A stretch of 64,000 bases of DNA, taken from the NCBI GenBank assembly GCA_002482545.1, contig DLGF01000021.1:1-64000 (forward strand), written 5' to 3'. Shown here in pieces: positions 25,890 to 35,268 of the stretch; within the stretch, counting starts at the first letter, position 1; every line of letters begins with the position of its first letter. The notes under the pieces were generated by a model. It worked only from the letters and a program-made list of their open reading frames with translations, was not told the origin of the DNA and did no database searches. This DNA is from Sporomusaceae bacterium UBA7701. GTDB lineage: Bacteria; Bacillota; Negativicutes; Sporomusales; UBA7701. The position numbers were made by a program, and so were the translations under genes.

Positions 25890-28009
25890 ATGACGACATC
25901 CACACTGTCGCCGTTCTTGACAGAGGTGGTATATTCCGCGAGCTGGCCGTTGACCAGGACGTCGATTCTCCCGGTGGCGGGAAGGGTCCTAGGGTCGAAA
26001 TCGGCGGCGAGCAGCACATCGCTCACCGTGGGCTTGACTTCGTAAACGGTAAAGTCGACCAGCGCTCCGGGAGGAACGACCTGGGGAAGTTCCGCAGCTT
26101 TCCCGTCGATCTGCACGGTCTGCCGGCGAAGCGGTATGGGACACTTGACGCCGTTGAACAGTACGTGGCAGTAAGCGTCCGTATCCTCCCCGAACCCGAG
26201 GAGCTCAGCAACCGTCGGCGGCTCGCCGGGGTCGACGCCGATAATGTCATTGTCCCTGACGGCGGAGGATAAGGCGGCTGCCGCCTGGTTAAGGGTCAAC
26301 TTAGGCCAGCGGCTGAAGGAGCGCTCCGCTCCGTTGATCGTATAGCGATATTCGGCGGGTTCGATCGGGCGGCCGAGCAGCGCGAATACTTCTTGCAGGG
26401 TTGCGGCCGGGCGGCAGATTACCTCGTCCCGGTCGCTGAGTTTCATGGCGGCGGCGGCGCTCTTGCCGTTGACGGTGATAACCGGCTCGACCGTGTGGAG
26501 CTCGTCCCCGATCAGGACGGTGATCGCCGGGGGAATAGCGGCTATATCCGCAATAACCGGACAAGGGCTGTTGCCGTCGGTACCCTTGGTGACGACGATG
26601 GCGTCGCCTTCGGCCAAGGGATGGCTGAAGGAAGCCGCCTCGTTGTTGACCAGGATGCTGCCGGGCTGGCCATGGCTCCCAGGGAGGGATTTCTTCTTGC
26701 CGTTGACGGTTACGGTAATCCCCATTCCCGGCCGGCCGCCCAGGCTGCGGATCTCGATGCCGGCGACCAGCAGTGCGTCGGCGACGGTCAGCTTTCCGAG
26801 GTTAAAGAGCCGCAACGGCTGATTGTTGAGCGCGACCTGCATAAAATTCAGGGTATTGCCGTTGGCGAGCTTGAGAATGCCGAGCGGGGTCACTCCGTCC
26901 GGAGCGCAGAGCTCGCCCGGTATTTTCCCGATTCCCCCGATGGAATCGGGGCGGCGGATGGCCACGCGGGTGGGGGCGATGTCCAGAGCCTGGGCCACGG
27001 CCTCCGGCAGCCGGGGAGTCAGCGAGCCGCCGCCAACCAGGAGGACGGCCTGGGGCGGGGTGGCATTCAAGGCCAGAATCTGGGCCGCAATCGCCTGCGC
27101 CAATTCGCCGACCACCGGCGATACCTTTTCGACGATCTCGGATGCGGGAGCTTTCTGGGCCACTCCCAGTACATCGGTAAAGCAAACGTTCTTCGTCTTG
27201 CCGCCAAGCTTGCGCTTGAGCATTTCGGCCACGGTAAAATCCAGGAGATAAGCCTGGGAGATGGCTTCCGTCACTTCGTCGCCGGCCAAAGGCACCATTC
27301 CGTAGCCGATGACCAACCCCTCCCGGGTTATGGCCACATCGGAGGTGCCGGCCCCGACGTCGACGAGGGCGAGGTTGAGATGGCGCATGGTCGGAGGGAT
27401 CAGCACATTGATGGCGGCGATCGGCTCCAGCGTCAGGGTGGCCATCTCCAGGCCCGCCGCCGCAATGGCCGAATGCAGCGAATCGATAACCTGACGGGGC
27501 AGAAAAGTGGCAATCAGTTCAATCCCTGCGGACTTGCCCCGCTGTCCGATGAGACTCTTGAAGGCGGTCCCATCCAGCGAAAACCGCACGACGCTATAGC
27601 CGACGCAGTAATAGCCGGTCGGATCCGCCACCGCCTTGGATGTGGCAAGCTGCTGCTGGGCGGTCTGGATGCCGGCCAATTCCAGGGCCCTTTCGTCCTC
27701 GCCGGTCAGTGCGCCCCTGGCGCCGCAATCGATCTCGGCAGTGGCTTTCACCGTGCACAAAGCGCGGCCTGCGGCGGCTACCGATACTTTCCGGAGCGGG
27801 CCGACCCGGCTTTCGAGCCGGGTCTTGACGCTTGCCAAAACCTGAGCCACCTCGGGCACATCGTGGATTTGGCCGTCGAGCATGGCCCGGGTGTTGTGTT
27901 CCTGGCGCTCCATGGCCAATATGTCGATGCCGCCGGCGACTTGCTCGCCGACCAGGCCAACCACGCTGCGGGTCCCGATATCCAGGGCAAACAGTAGTTT
28001 TTGTTCCAT
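25883..28009 (-). CDS. FtsA/PilM-like actin-fold ATPase with long repeat-containing C-terminus
   Basis: Residues 1 to about 370 form an actin-like ATPase of the FtsA/PilM group: FALDIGTRSVVGLVG (phosphate 1), ALVDVGAGTSDVAITREG (phosphate 2) and VLLVGGGSLTPRLPE (adenosine). The rest, about 340 residues, is not usual for FtsA. It contains several beta-grasp-like units, each with a V-N-G-K/Q hairpin and a later GD-V motif (near residues 450, 535, 625 and 685). The product is 708 residues, against about 420 for FtsA. No ftsZ or pilus genes are nearby. A cell-envelope or cytoskeletal role is plausible but unproven. Confidence 0.8.
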   Translation of the reverse strand: MEQKLLFALDIGTRSVVGLVGEQVAGGIDILAMERQEHNTRAMLDGQIHDVPEVAQVLASVKTRLESRVGPLRKVSVAAAGRALCTVKATAEIDCGARGALTGEDERALELAGIQTAQQQLATSKAVADPTGYYCVGYSVVRFSLDGTAFKSLIGQRGKSAGIELIATFLPRQVIDSLHSAIAAAGLEMATLTLEPIAAINVLIPPTMRHLNLALVDVGAGTSDVAITREGLVIGYGMVPLAGDEVTEAISQAYLLDFTVAEMLKRKLGGKTKNVCFTDVLGVAQKAPASEIVEKVSPVVGELAQAIAAQILALNATPPQAVLLVGGGSLTPRLPEAVAQALDIAPTRVAIRRPDSIGGIGKIPGELCAPDGVTPLGILKLANGNTLNFMQVALNNQPLRLFNLGKLTVADALLVAGIEIRSLGGRPGMGITVTVNGKKKSLPGSHGQPGSILVNNEAASFSHPLAEGDAIVVTKGTDGNSPCPVIADIAAIPPAITVLIGDELHTVEPVITVNGKSAAAAMKLSDRDEVICRPAATLQEVFALLGRPIEPAEYRYTINGAERSFSRWPKLTLNQAAAALSSAVRDNDIIGVDPGEPPTVAELLGFGEDTDAYCHVLFNGVKCPIPLRRQTVQIDGKAAELPQVVPPGALVDFTVYEVKPTVSDVLLAADFDPRTLPATGRIDVLVNGQLAEYTTSVKNGDSVDVVIR

Positions 28010-28220
28010 GCCGGAAGTCCCCCGTAATTATTGCTGGTTACTTCTTCGCGTTATCCTGGTGAATTTCCTCTTGTTTCGACATCCATCCGCCGGTTTTGAC
28101 TGAATTTGTCATCGGAAAAAATTACTCTCCGGCAGGAATAAAACGGATCCGCAGCGAATATAATTAGAACCAGGTATTAGTACCAGAATATAAGTTTAGT
28201 GCGATAAGGAGGCGGCAGTC

Positions 28221-28400
28221 ATGCCAAACAACTGGTGCGAGCATCTCGACAAGATATCCAAGTACACGTACATCAAGTATAGTTTGGAGAGCAAGGATGT
28301 AATGCTCCGGGTTCAGACCTGGATCTGTCCCGAATGTGGGGTCCATGGCGCCGAGACGGAAATTGTCAAACAGACCGCAGCCACCACCGCGGCAGGATAA
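28221..28400 (+). CDS. Small zinc-ribbon-like protein (59 aa)
   Basis: AAGGAGG lies eight bases before the ATG. The product has one CPECG knuckle near residue 36 plus an earlier Cys-Glu-His near residue 6, so it might bind zinc with Cys/His ligands. The tail is Ala/Thr-rich. I do not recognise the family. It stands alone between the FtsA-like gene (divergent) and the fatty-acid kinase pair. The strong ribosome-binding site supports translation. Confidence 0.65.
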   Translation: MPNNWCEHLDKISKYTYIKYSLESKDVMLRVQTWICPECGVHGAETEIVKQTAATTAAG

Positions 28401-28431
28401 ATCCGGTTTAAAGAAAATAGCCGCTACGCGA

Positions 28432-28461
28432 CCAGCAGCCGGGATTCGTCCCGGCTGCTGG
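28432..28461 (+). terminator. Hairpin after the zinc-ribbon gene
   Basis: A perfect 13-bp GC-rich stem (28432-28444 with 28449-28461) and a four-base loop follow the gene by 31 bases. There is no T run, so termination would be weak or factor-assisted. Confidence 0.6.
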
Positions 28462-28603
28462 CTTGCATGCCCGCCGGTACGACGGTCCCGGGGGGTTGGC
28501 GCCCGGCGCTCCGCAGGGCGGAGCCCTGGTCCGGCTGGAGGATGGTATATTTGACGGGGCTGTTCTGATAAAATAGGATAGAGGAACCGAAGGAGGAATG
28601 GTT

Positions 28604-29455
28604 GTGCCTGACATCCATATCGTGCTGGACAGCACGGCCGGCGTATCGCCGGCGATACTGTCCGCCTATGCCAATCTGCACGTTGTTTCCCTCACCGTGA
28701 TGCTGGACGGCCAGGAGTGGCCGGAGGAAAAGATCGCTCCGGCGGAATTGTTCGCCGCCGTGGCCGCCGGCCGCCGTCATCCCCGGACCTCTCAGCCGTC
28801 GCCGGGAGATTTTGCCCGGGTCGCCGGCCCGCTTGCCCGGGACGGCAACGATGTGATTATTATTACTTTATCGAGCGCGGTGAGCGGCACGCTGCAAAGT
28901 GCAAAAACCGGAGCAAGCATGGTGGGCGGCAGAGTGTGGGTAATCGATTCAGGCACCACGGCCGCCGGGATGGTGAAGATGGCCGAATGGGCCTTGGAGG
29001 AAGCGGCCCGGGGCACTCCGGCGGAGAAAATCGCCGGCGGCCTTGAGGCCAGGCGGCAGCGTACCAGGACCATGTTCGTCCCCGGGACCCTGGAGTATCT
29101 GCATAAGGGCGGCCGGATCGGCGGGGCGTCGGCGCTCATCGGCACTCTCCTGCAGATCAAGCCGGTTTTGTACCTGGTGGAGGGCAAGGTCGCGGTGCTT
29201 GACAAAGTGAGGACGCGGCAGCGGGCCGTGGCCCGGATGGTCGAGGAGCTTAAGCGGTGCCGGCGCCCCGCCTACATTGGAATCGTGCAAATTGAAGCCG
29301 CAGATGAGGGAGACCGGCTCGAGCGGCAGTTGCGCGAACTGTATCCGGACTGCGACATCACGGTCGCGGCCGGGGGCGCCGTCCTCGGAACCCATCTGGG
29401 ACCGGGGCTGCTCGGGATTATTTATCAGGAATCACTGGAAGAAGACGGAGCGTGA
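28604..29455 (+). CDS. DegV family fatty-acid-binding protein (FakB type)
   Basis: The 283-residue protein is a DegV/FakB. It binds a fatty acid and presents it to the kinase FakA. Signatures are the start IVLDSTAGVSP, the TSQPSPGDF motif and SSAVSGTLQSA. GGRIGGASALIG near residue 170 is part of the lipid-binding domain. GTG 28604 lies seven bases from AAGGAGG and is preferred to ATG 28598. The kinase gene begins four bases after the stop, which strongly supports a functional pair. Confidence 0.92.
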   Translation: MPDIHIVLDSTAGVSPAILSAYANLHVVSLTVMLDGQEWPEEKIAPAELFAAVAAGRRHPRTSQPSPGDFARVAGPLARDGNDVIIITLSSAVSGTLQSAKTGASMVGGRVWVIDSGTTAAGMVKMAEWALEEAARGTPAEKIAGGLEARRQRTRTMFVPGTLEYLHKGGRIGGASALIGTLLQIKPVLYLVEGKVAVLDKVRTRQRAVARMVEELKRCRRPAYIGIVQIEAADEGDRLERQLRELYPDCDITVAAGGAVLGTHLGPGLLGIIYQESLEEDGA

Positions 29456-29459
29456 TGGA

Positions 29460-31061
29460 ATGGCTGGAAAAAGTGAAATACTCGCGGCCGCTGATTTCCG
29501 ACGAATGATCGCCGGCGCCTACGCAGCGTTTGTCGAGCAACATGAAGCGATAAACCGGCTGAATGTGTTTCCTGTTCCGGATGGCGACACCGGAACCAAT
29601 ATGCTGCTGACTCTGGGCGCGGTCAACCGGGCGCTGGGGGAAGGTGACGCCCCGGGAATCGGCCAGATCAGCCGGCGGGCGGCGGACAGCGCCATCCTGG
29701 GAGCGCGGGGAAACTCCGGCGTTATTCTGTCGCAGCTTTTCCGCGGCATCGCCCGGGGGCTCGCCGGAAAGGCCGAGGCCACCTCGGCCGAGCTGGGCAA
29801 GGCGTTCCAGTATGGAATTTTATACGCCTACCGCGCCGTGGCCCGTCCGGTCGAGGGAACCATTCTGACGGTCGCCAAGGGTATCGCCAAAGGGGCCCGG
29901 CGGGCCGTCAGGGATAACCTGGGTTTCGCCGAAGTGCTTCAGGCAGCGGTGGCCGCCGGAAAAGCGGAGCTGTTAAAGACGCCCGAGCTTCTGCCGGTGC
30001 TCAAGCAGGCAGGAGTGGTCGACGCCGGCGGGCGGGGACTGATCGTGCTGCTCGAGGGCTGTCTGGCCGGGCTGGAAGGGCGCTATACAAGCCCGGAGGC
30101 CGACTTTGAAACCCTGCTGCGCGTTCCGGCCAGCGCCGGCAAAGTGATTATCAGCCATCCTTATTGCACCGAGTTCCTTGTCAGCCCGGCCGCGGTGGAC
30201 GCGGCGGAAGCAAGGAAGCAACTGGAGCCGCTGGGTGAATCGCTGATTGTCGCCGCAACCGGCGATGTGCTGAAAATTCATATTCATACCGCTGCGCCGG
30301 GCGCGGTGCTGGAAACAGGGCTGGCCTGGGGACAGTTGCACGACATCAAGATCGACAATATGGCCGACCAGAGCCGGGCTTCCTCGGCGGAAACGCTTCC
30401 CAAGGCCGGACTGGCGGTTATCGCTGTGTCTCCCGGGCCGGGCCTGACCGCGATTATGCGGAGCCTGGGCGCGGCGGACGTCATTGAGGGCGGGCCGACG
30501 ATGAATCCTCCGGTCGAGGCCTTCGTCAACGCCGTTCATAACGGCTCGGCAAAGCGGTATATCCTTCTTCCCAATAACGCGAATATTGTCCTGGCCGCAC
30601 GGCAAGCGCAAAAACTGCTTGGCGCCCAGGTGGAAGTCATCCCAACCAAAAATGTGCCCCAGGGACTGGCCGCTCTGGTCGCTTTCCAACCGGACGACGA
30701 ACTGGCCGCCAACCTGGAGCGGATGAAAGAACGCGCTTTCGCCGTCCGGTCCGCCGGGATCACCAGGGCCGTGAGGGACAGCCGGCTAGACGGCCTGGAA
30801 ATTCGCGGCGGCCAGTTTATCGGCGTGGCGGACGACAAAACAACGATCGCGGGCGACGATCTGGGCGCAGTGCTGAAAACGGTGCTCCGGTCCCTGCTCC
30901 GGCCCGGTACCGAACTGGTCAGCCTGTACTACGGCGCCGGGCTGGATGAGAAAAAAGCCGCCGCCGTGCTGGCAGGAATTGTCGAAGATTTTCCGAATAT
31001 CGAACTAGAGCTCTATCACGGCGGCCAGCCGCATTACTATTTCCTTGTCAGCCTGGAGTAA
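29460..31061 (+). CDS. fakA: Fatty acid kinase catalytic subunit (FakA, DAK2 domain)
   Basis: The 533-residue protein has an N-terminal DhaL/DAK2 ATP-binding domain with the Mg-binding motif NVFPVPDGDTGTNM (about 36-49) and GARGNSGVILSQLFRG. A middle region and a C-terminal DegV-like fold follow. FakA phosphorylates fatty acids carried by FakB for phospholipid synthesis. ATG 29460 is the natural start. The upstream frame from 29277 lies inside fakB. A terminator follows. Confidence 0.92.
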   Translation: MAGKSEILAAADFRRMIAGAYAAFVEQHEAINRLNVFPVPDGDTGTNMLLTLGAVNRALGEGDAPGIGQISRRAADSAILGARGNSGVILSQLFRGIARGLAGKAEATSAELGKAFQYGILYAYRAVARPVEGTILTVAKGIAKGARRAVRDNLGFAEVLQAAVAAGKAELLKTPELLPVLKQAGVVDAGGRGLIVLLEGCLAGLEGRYTSPEADFETLLRVPASAGKVIISHPYCTEFLVSPAAVDAAEARKQLEPLGESLIVAATGDVLKIHIHTAAPGAVLETGLAWGQLHDIKIDNMADQSRASSAETLPKAGLAVIAVSPGPGLTAIMRSLGAADVIEGGPTMNPPVEAFVNAVHNGSAKRYILLPNNANIVLAARQAQKLLGAQVEVIPTKNVPQGLAALVAFQPDDELAANLERMKERAFAVRSAGITRAVRDSRLDGLEIRGGQFIGVADDKTTIAGDDLGAVLKTVLRSLLRPGTELVSLYYGAGLDEKKAAAVLAGIVEDFPNIELELYHGGQPHYYFLVSLE

Positions 31062-31085
31062 ATCATCTATTCCGGCAGGATAACA

Positions 31086-31120
31086 AAGAGGTAGATGCCT
31101 TGAACATCTACCTCTTGCTT
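31086..31120 (+). terminator. Intrinsic terminator after fakA
   Basis: A 12-bp stem (31086-31097 with 31105-31116) is followed by GCTTTTA. It lies five bases from the converging tex gene and may serve that too. Confidence 0.8.
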
Positions 31121-33298
31121 TTACTTGTTCTGCTTGGCCTTCTTCAGGCTTAAGGCGATCCGGCCCCGGCTTTCGTCCACGTTCAGGACCAGACAGTCAA
31201 CGATATCCCCGACCGCAATCACGTCGAGGGGATGGCGGAAAGGCTTGTCGCTCAGTTCGGACCGGTGGATAAGGCCGTTGGTTTTAACGCCGAAATCCAC
31301 GAAAACCCCGAAATCCGTCACATTGTGGACCGTTCCCCGGACCAGGCTGCCGGCGGCGATGTCGCTCAGCTTGACGATATTTTTGCGGGTCAACGGGGGC
31401 GGAAGGTCCTCGCGCGGGTCCCGTCCGGGCTTGGCCAAGGCGGCGAGAATATCGCGGACGGTAGGCTCGCCGGCCCCAAGTTCGGCGGCGAGTTTAGCCG
31501 CGTCGGCCTCCGCGACGGTCGCCTGTAGTCGCCGGAGCTGTTCCTTCTCCGCCAGGGCGGCCAGGGAAAATCCAAGCTTATGTAACAGCGCTTCGGCCAA
31601 TGAGTAGGATTCGGGGTGAACCGGCGTGCTGTCCAAGGGGTTTTTCCCGTGCTGGATTCTGAGGAATCCGGCACACTGGGTAAAGGTTGATTGACCGAGG
31701 CGGGGGACTTTCAGCAGTTGGCTCCGGTTGTTGAACGGCCCATTTTCATCCCGGTGGGCGACGATGTTTTTGGCCACCGACGCGTTGACGCCGGCGACAT
31801 AGGTCAGGAGTTCCGGCGAGGCGGTATTGAGTTCAACCCCCACATGGTTGACACAGGACTCGACCACCTGGGTCAGGGTCCGCCCCAGTTCCTTTTGATC
31901 GACGTCATGCTGATACTGGCCGACCCCGATGGATTTTGGGTCGATTTTGACCAGCTCCGCCAGCGGATCTTCCACCCGGCGGGCGATGGACACCGCTCCT
32001 CGGAGCGATACATCCAGGCCGGGCAGTTCCTCCTTCGCCAGCTTGGAGGCGGAGTACACCGAAGCCCCGGCTTCGTTGACGATCAGATAGCGCACCGCGA
32101 GGCTGTGCCGGCTGATCAGGCCGGCGACGAACTCCTCCGTTTCATAAGAGGCGGTGCCGTTGCCGATGGCTATCAGACTGACATTATGCTGCCGGATGGC
32201 GGCCAGAACGGTGTCGGCTGCCCGCCCCCGCTCCCGGTCGCTCATGGTGAGATACAGCGTAGTGGTGGCCAAGGCTGTCCCGGTGGGGCTGATGACCGCC
32301 ATCTTGCAGCCGGTGCGGTAGCCGGGGTCCAACCCCATCACCGTGTGGCCGGCCAGGGGCGGTTGCAGGAGGAGTTGGCGAAGATTGAGGCCAAATACCC
32401 GGATGGCTTGCTTTTCGGCATTCTCGGTCAACAGGCTGCGGATTTCCCGCTCCAGGGATGGAAACATCAGGCGTTTATACCCGTCAGCCACCGCGGCCCG
32501 GATGAGATCGCTGAAAATCGACGCCTGTTTCAGGACTTGGCGCAGCATAAGTTCGATGTTGGCTTCGTGGGTGGTGGCCAGTTCAACTTTGAGCACATCT
32601 TTCCGCTCGCCGCGGTTGACGGCCAGGATGCGGTGGGAAGGCATCCGCCGCACCGGCTCCCGGTATTCCCGGTAATTGAGGAACTCTTGCCCCTCCCCCT
32701 CGGCGGCGGCGAACGTCGTCGCAATCTCGGCCTCGGCCCAGAGTTTACGGCGGAGGGCGGCCCTGAAATCAGCCCGCTCACTGATGGTCTCGGCCACGAT
32801 ATCCTGGGCGCCGGCCAGGGCCGCTTCGGCGGTGTCGACGCCTTTCTCGGCGTCGATATATTCCGCGGCAAGAGCCAAGGGGTCTCCCTCAGTCATCACC
32901 TGGGCCAGCATCAGCTCGGCCAAAGGCGCCAAACCTCTCTCGCGGGCGATCTGGGCTCGGGTGCGTTTTTTCGGGCGGAAGGGCAGGTAGAGATCTTCCA
33001 ACTCCTGAAGCTTGGTTGCCGCTTGAATCGACGCTTCCAGTTCCGGCGTCATTTTTCCCTGATCGGTGATACTGGAGAAAATCTCTTCCTGGCGTTTAAT
33101 GAGGTTGCGCAAATATTGGACCCGGTCTTCGACAGACCGAATCTGCTCTTCGTCCAGTTCGCCCGTGACTTCTTTCCGGTAGCGGGCGATGAAGGGCACG
33201 GTATTGCCTTCGTCGAGAAGTTTGGCGGTCGCTGCGACCTGCGCAGGCCGAACGCCGAGCTCACGGGCGATAATCGCGGGAATCTCGTCAAATAGCAC
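31121..33298 (-). CDS. tex: Tex family RNA-binding transcription accessory protein
   Basis: This protein of about 725 residues has the full Tex layout: N-terminal helical domain (ARYRKEVTGELDEEQIRSVEDR), a YqgF-like RNase H fold (MGLDPGYRTGCKMAVIS), helix-hairpin-helix motifs (YVAGVNASVAKNIVAHRDENG) and a C-terminal S1 domain (GSLVRGTVHNVTDFGVFVDFG). Tex binds RNA and the transcription machinery. GTG 33298 with GGTGA four bases upstream fits better than TTG 33319. Confidence 0.95.
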   Translation of the reverse strand: MLFDEIPAIIARELGVRPAQVAATAKLLDEGNTVPFIARYRKEVTGELDEEQIRSVEDRVQYLRNLIKRQEEIFSSITDQGKMTPELEASIQAATKLQELEDLYLPFRPKKRTRAQIARERGLAPLAELMLAQVMTEGDPLALAAEYIDAEKGVDTAEAALAGAQDIVAETISERADFRAALRRKLWAEAEIATTFAAAEGEGQEFLNYREYREPVRRMPSHRILAVNRGERKDVLKVELATTHEANIELMLRQVLKQASIFSDLIRAAVADGYKRLMFPSLEREIRSLLTENAEKQAIRVFGLNLRQLLLQPPLAGHTVMGLDPGYRTGCKMAVISPTGTALATTTLYLTMSDRERGRAADTVLAAIRQHNVSLIAIGNGTASYETEEFVAGLISRHSLAVRYLIVNEAGASVYSASKLAKEELPGLDVSLRGAVSIARRVEDPLAELVKIDPKSIGVGQYQHDVDQKELGRTLTQVVESCVNHVGVELNTASPELLTYVAGVNASVAKNIVAHRDENGPFNNRSQLLKVPRLGQSTFTQCAGFLRIQHGKNPLDSTPVHPESYSLAEALLHKLGFSLAALAEKEQLRRLQATVAEADAAKLAAELGAGEPTVRDILAALAKPGRDPREDLPPPLTRKNIVKLSDIAAGSLVRGTVHNVTDFGVFVDFGVKTNGLIHRSELSDKPFRHPLDVIAVGDIVDCLVLNVDESRGRIALSLKKAKQNK

Positions 33299-33330
33299 AT
33301 TGTCACCAGCCTTATTCAAGATACAATAGT

Positions 33331-33357
33331 ATTATAGCATAAGCATCGGGCATGCAA
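33331..33357 (-). promoter_or_regulatory. Extended -10 promoter of tex
   Basis: On the minus strand TGCTATAAT (extended -10) follows a TTGCAT -35-like hexamer at a short 15-base spacing. Confidence 0.5.
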
Positions 33358-33370
33358 TGGGGGCTCTTTT

Positions 33371-34708
33371 ATGTTTCCGGTAAAAGCGTATATGCGAAGA
33401 CAAATATTCCGGTTGGCTTGGCCGGTCGTGCTGGAAATGCTCGGGGTGATGCTGGTCAGCATTTCGATTACCGCCATGATGGGCCGGTTTGGCGCGGTCG
33501 CGCTTGGCGCCGTAGGCCTTGCGACGCTGATTCAGGCTTCCAGCGCCATGGTTTTTGCCGCAGCCGGCACGGGGGCGGCCGCCATCGTATCCCGGGAGGT
33601 CGGGGCAGGCAACTGGGAGGCGGTCCGGATCATAACCGGGCAGGCGGTCCTGCTGGGGGGCGTCTGCGGTGCGCTGGTCGCGGCGGCGGGCTATTACGCC
33701 GCTTCCCCGGTGGTTCATTCGATCGGCGCTGACCCTGCGGTGGCTGTTCTCACGGTCCGGCTTTTGCAGATCATGTTTCTGGCCTCGCCGTTTTTTCTGA
33801 TCATGGCGATCGGGAGCGCCATCCTGCGCGGTATGGGGCAGACGCGGGTGGCCTTCTTCATTACCACGCTGAGCAACGCAATCGCGATCGGATTCGGGTC
33901 CGTCCTGATCTTTGGCTGGGGCCTCCCTGCCCAGGGACCTCTCGGGGCGGCTTACGGCATAGCCGCCTCCCAACTGGCCGGAGGATTGGTGGTGCTGGCG
34001 GTCTTGGCGAGCAATTCCCGTACCCGGCTGACTCCGGGACTTGTCTTAACCTACCACGCGCCGATCGTGGCGCGCATCCTGAATATCAGCATTCCGGCGG
34101 CCTTGGAGCAGCTCGCCCTGCAAGGCGGCCGGATGGCGTTCACCTTTATGCTGGCCGGTGTCGGCGCCGTTCAGTTCGCGGGCCACCAGATCGCCGTTCA
34201 GGCCGAATCCCTTTCGTTCATGCCGGGCTTTGCCCTCTCCGTTGCCGCCATGACCCTTACCGGCCTAAACCTGGGCAGGGGACTCCCGCACCGGGCGCGC
34301 CAGTACGTGTGGCTCATCAACACCATCGCCATCGTGGGCATGAGCGGGATGGCGATGATCTTCCTTATATTTGCCAAGCAGTTGACGGGACTATTCATCG
34401 ATGATCCCGAAGTGGTTTACTGGGGTTCTCTCTGCATCATGATCGGCGCTTTGGAGCAGCCCACGCTGGCGATAACCAATGCGCTGGCCGGAGCGCTCCG
34501 GGGCGCGGGGGACACCAAATGGCCGATGTATGTGACGACCATCGGCGTGTGGGGCGCGCGCCTGCCGCTCGTATACCTGTTTATCGTAAAATGGCATTAT
34601 GACGTCACCATAGCCTGGTACATAACCGCAGCGGACTTCCTGCTCCGGAGCATTGTGCTTTGGCGACGGTTCGCCGGACGAAAATGGGAGACGATTAAAA
34701 CTTTGTAG
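33371..34708 (+). CDS. MATE family efflux transporter
   Basis: The 445-residue membrane protein has twelve predicted helices in two halves, as is typical of MATE pumps, which expel drugs or metabolites using Na+ or H+ gradients. Diagnostic stretches are the N-terminal RQIFRLAWPVVLEMLGVMLVS (split at residue 20), GRFGAVALGAVGLAT and, in the second half, ALEQLALQGGRMAF. The substrate cannot be deduced. It is transcribed divergently from tex. Confidence 0.92.
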   Translation: MFPVKAYMRRQIFRLAWPVVLEMLGVMLVSISITAMMGRFGAVALGAVGLATLIQASSAMVFAAAGTGAAAIVSREVGAGNWEAVRIITGQAVLLGGVCGALVAAAGYYAASPVVHSIGADPAVAVLTVRLLQIMFLASPFFLIMAIGSAILRGMGQTRVAFFITTLSNAIAIGFGSVLIFGWGLPAQGPLGAAYGIAASQLAGGLVVLAVLASNSRTRLTPGLVLTYHAPIVARILNISIPAALEQLALQGGRMAFTFMLAGVGAVQFAGHQIAVQAESLSFMPGFALSVAAMTLTGLNLGRGLPHRARQYVWLINTIAIVGMSGMAMIFLIFAKQLTGLFIDDPEVVYWGSLCIMIGALEQPTLAITNALAGALRGAGDTKWPMYVTTIGVWGARLPLVYLFIVKWHYDVTIAWYITAADFLLRSIVLWRRFAGRKWETIKTL

Positions 34709-34767
34709 CATAATTTGCCACTGCCGTCAATATATAACAAGTAGTACAAATATGTGGGGGTGGCAGT

Positions 34768-35121
34768 GTGCAGGCTCTGTGGGATGGTGTAATCAGCGGT
34801 TATGGAGTGGCAAAACCTTTCCTGGCAGCAATCCTCTTGGTCGGACTTTTGGTCCTGGTCGGCGACCGGGGCACCAGGATAGCCCTGCGGCGGAACAACC
34901 CTTGCCTGGCAACGCTTTGTATTTTTATTTTTTCGCTGGGAACCGGCTTCGTGACTTGGTTTCTGGTCATGCAACCGTTATTTGCCCTGTTCGGCGCGAC
35001 CTTCGCCCTCAGCTATCCTCTGGTCATGATGTACTGGGCCTTTTGGTTGCTTGTCGGTGTGCTCATTTCGGCTAAAAAACTGATATACGAAAGCGGAAAG
35101 CGCCAGGGACAACTGCCCTGA
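34768..35121 (+). CDS. Small membrane protein of unknown function
   Basis: A 117-residue protein with three hydrophobic segments (about 16-33, 46-66 and 74-98) and a basic C-terminus. I do not recognise the family. GTG 34768 follows GGGGGTGG at a suitable distance. It lies 59 bases after the MATE gene with no terminator between, so the two may be co-transcribed. Confidence 0.7.
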   Translation: MQALWDGVISGYGVAKPFLAAILLVGLLVLVGDRGTRIALRRNNPCLATLCIFIFSLGTGFVTWFLVMQPLFALFGATFALSYPLVMMYWAFWLLVGVLISAKKLIYESGKRQGQLP

Positions 35122-35144
35122 CAACCAGAGGGTTCGCAAATCTG

Positions 35145-35185
35145 AACGTGCATCTGGGCCTTTCTCGCCAGCCTGGGTTTCGCGA
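35145..35185 (+). repeat. Dispersed repeat B, copy 2
   Basis: This stretch matches 25850-25889 with a few changes and lies directly before a terminator, between converging genes, as copy 1 does. Confidence 0.7.
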
Positions 35186-35192
35186 CAATCAG

Positions 35193-35219
35193 AGCGCCTC
35201 CGGTGAGGCGCTTTTTTTT
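35193..35219 (+). terminator. Intrinsic terminator after the small membrane protein
   Basis: AGCGCCTC pairs with GAGGCGCT around CGGT, followed by eight T. Confidence 0.9.
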
Positions 35220-35222
35220 GCG

Positions 35223-35257
35223 GCAAGAAAAGAACTCCGTCGATTGACGGAGTTCTT
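35223..35257 (-). terminator. Intrinsic terminator after the HD-GYP gene
   Basis: A perfect 12-bp stem (35230-35241 with 35246-35257) has a T-rich tail on the minus strand. Confidence 0.85.
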
Positions 35258-35268
35258 GCTATAGGCCG

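Noticed and set aside
26393..27997. 534-codon open frame opposite the FtsA-like gene
   Set aside because: It is an antisense frame of a GC-rich gene with clear actin-fold motifs on the other strand.
31691..33295. 534-codon open frame opposite tex
   Set aside because: The minus-strand Tex protein is unmistakable; the plus-strand frame has no motifs or start site.
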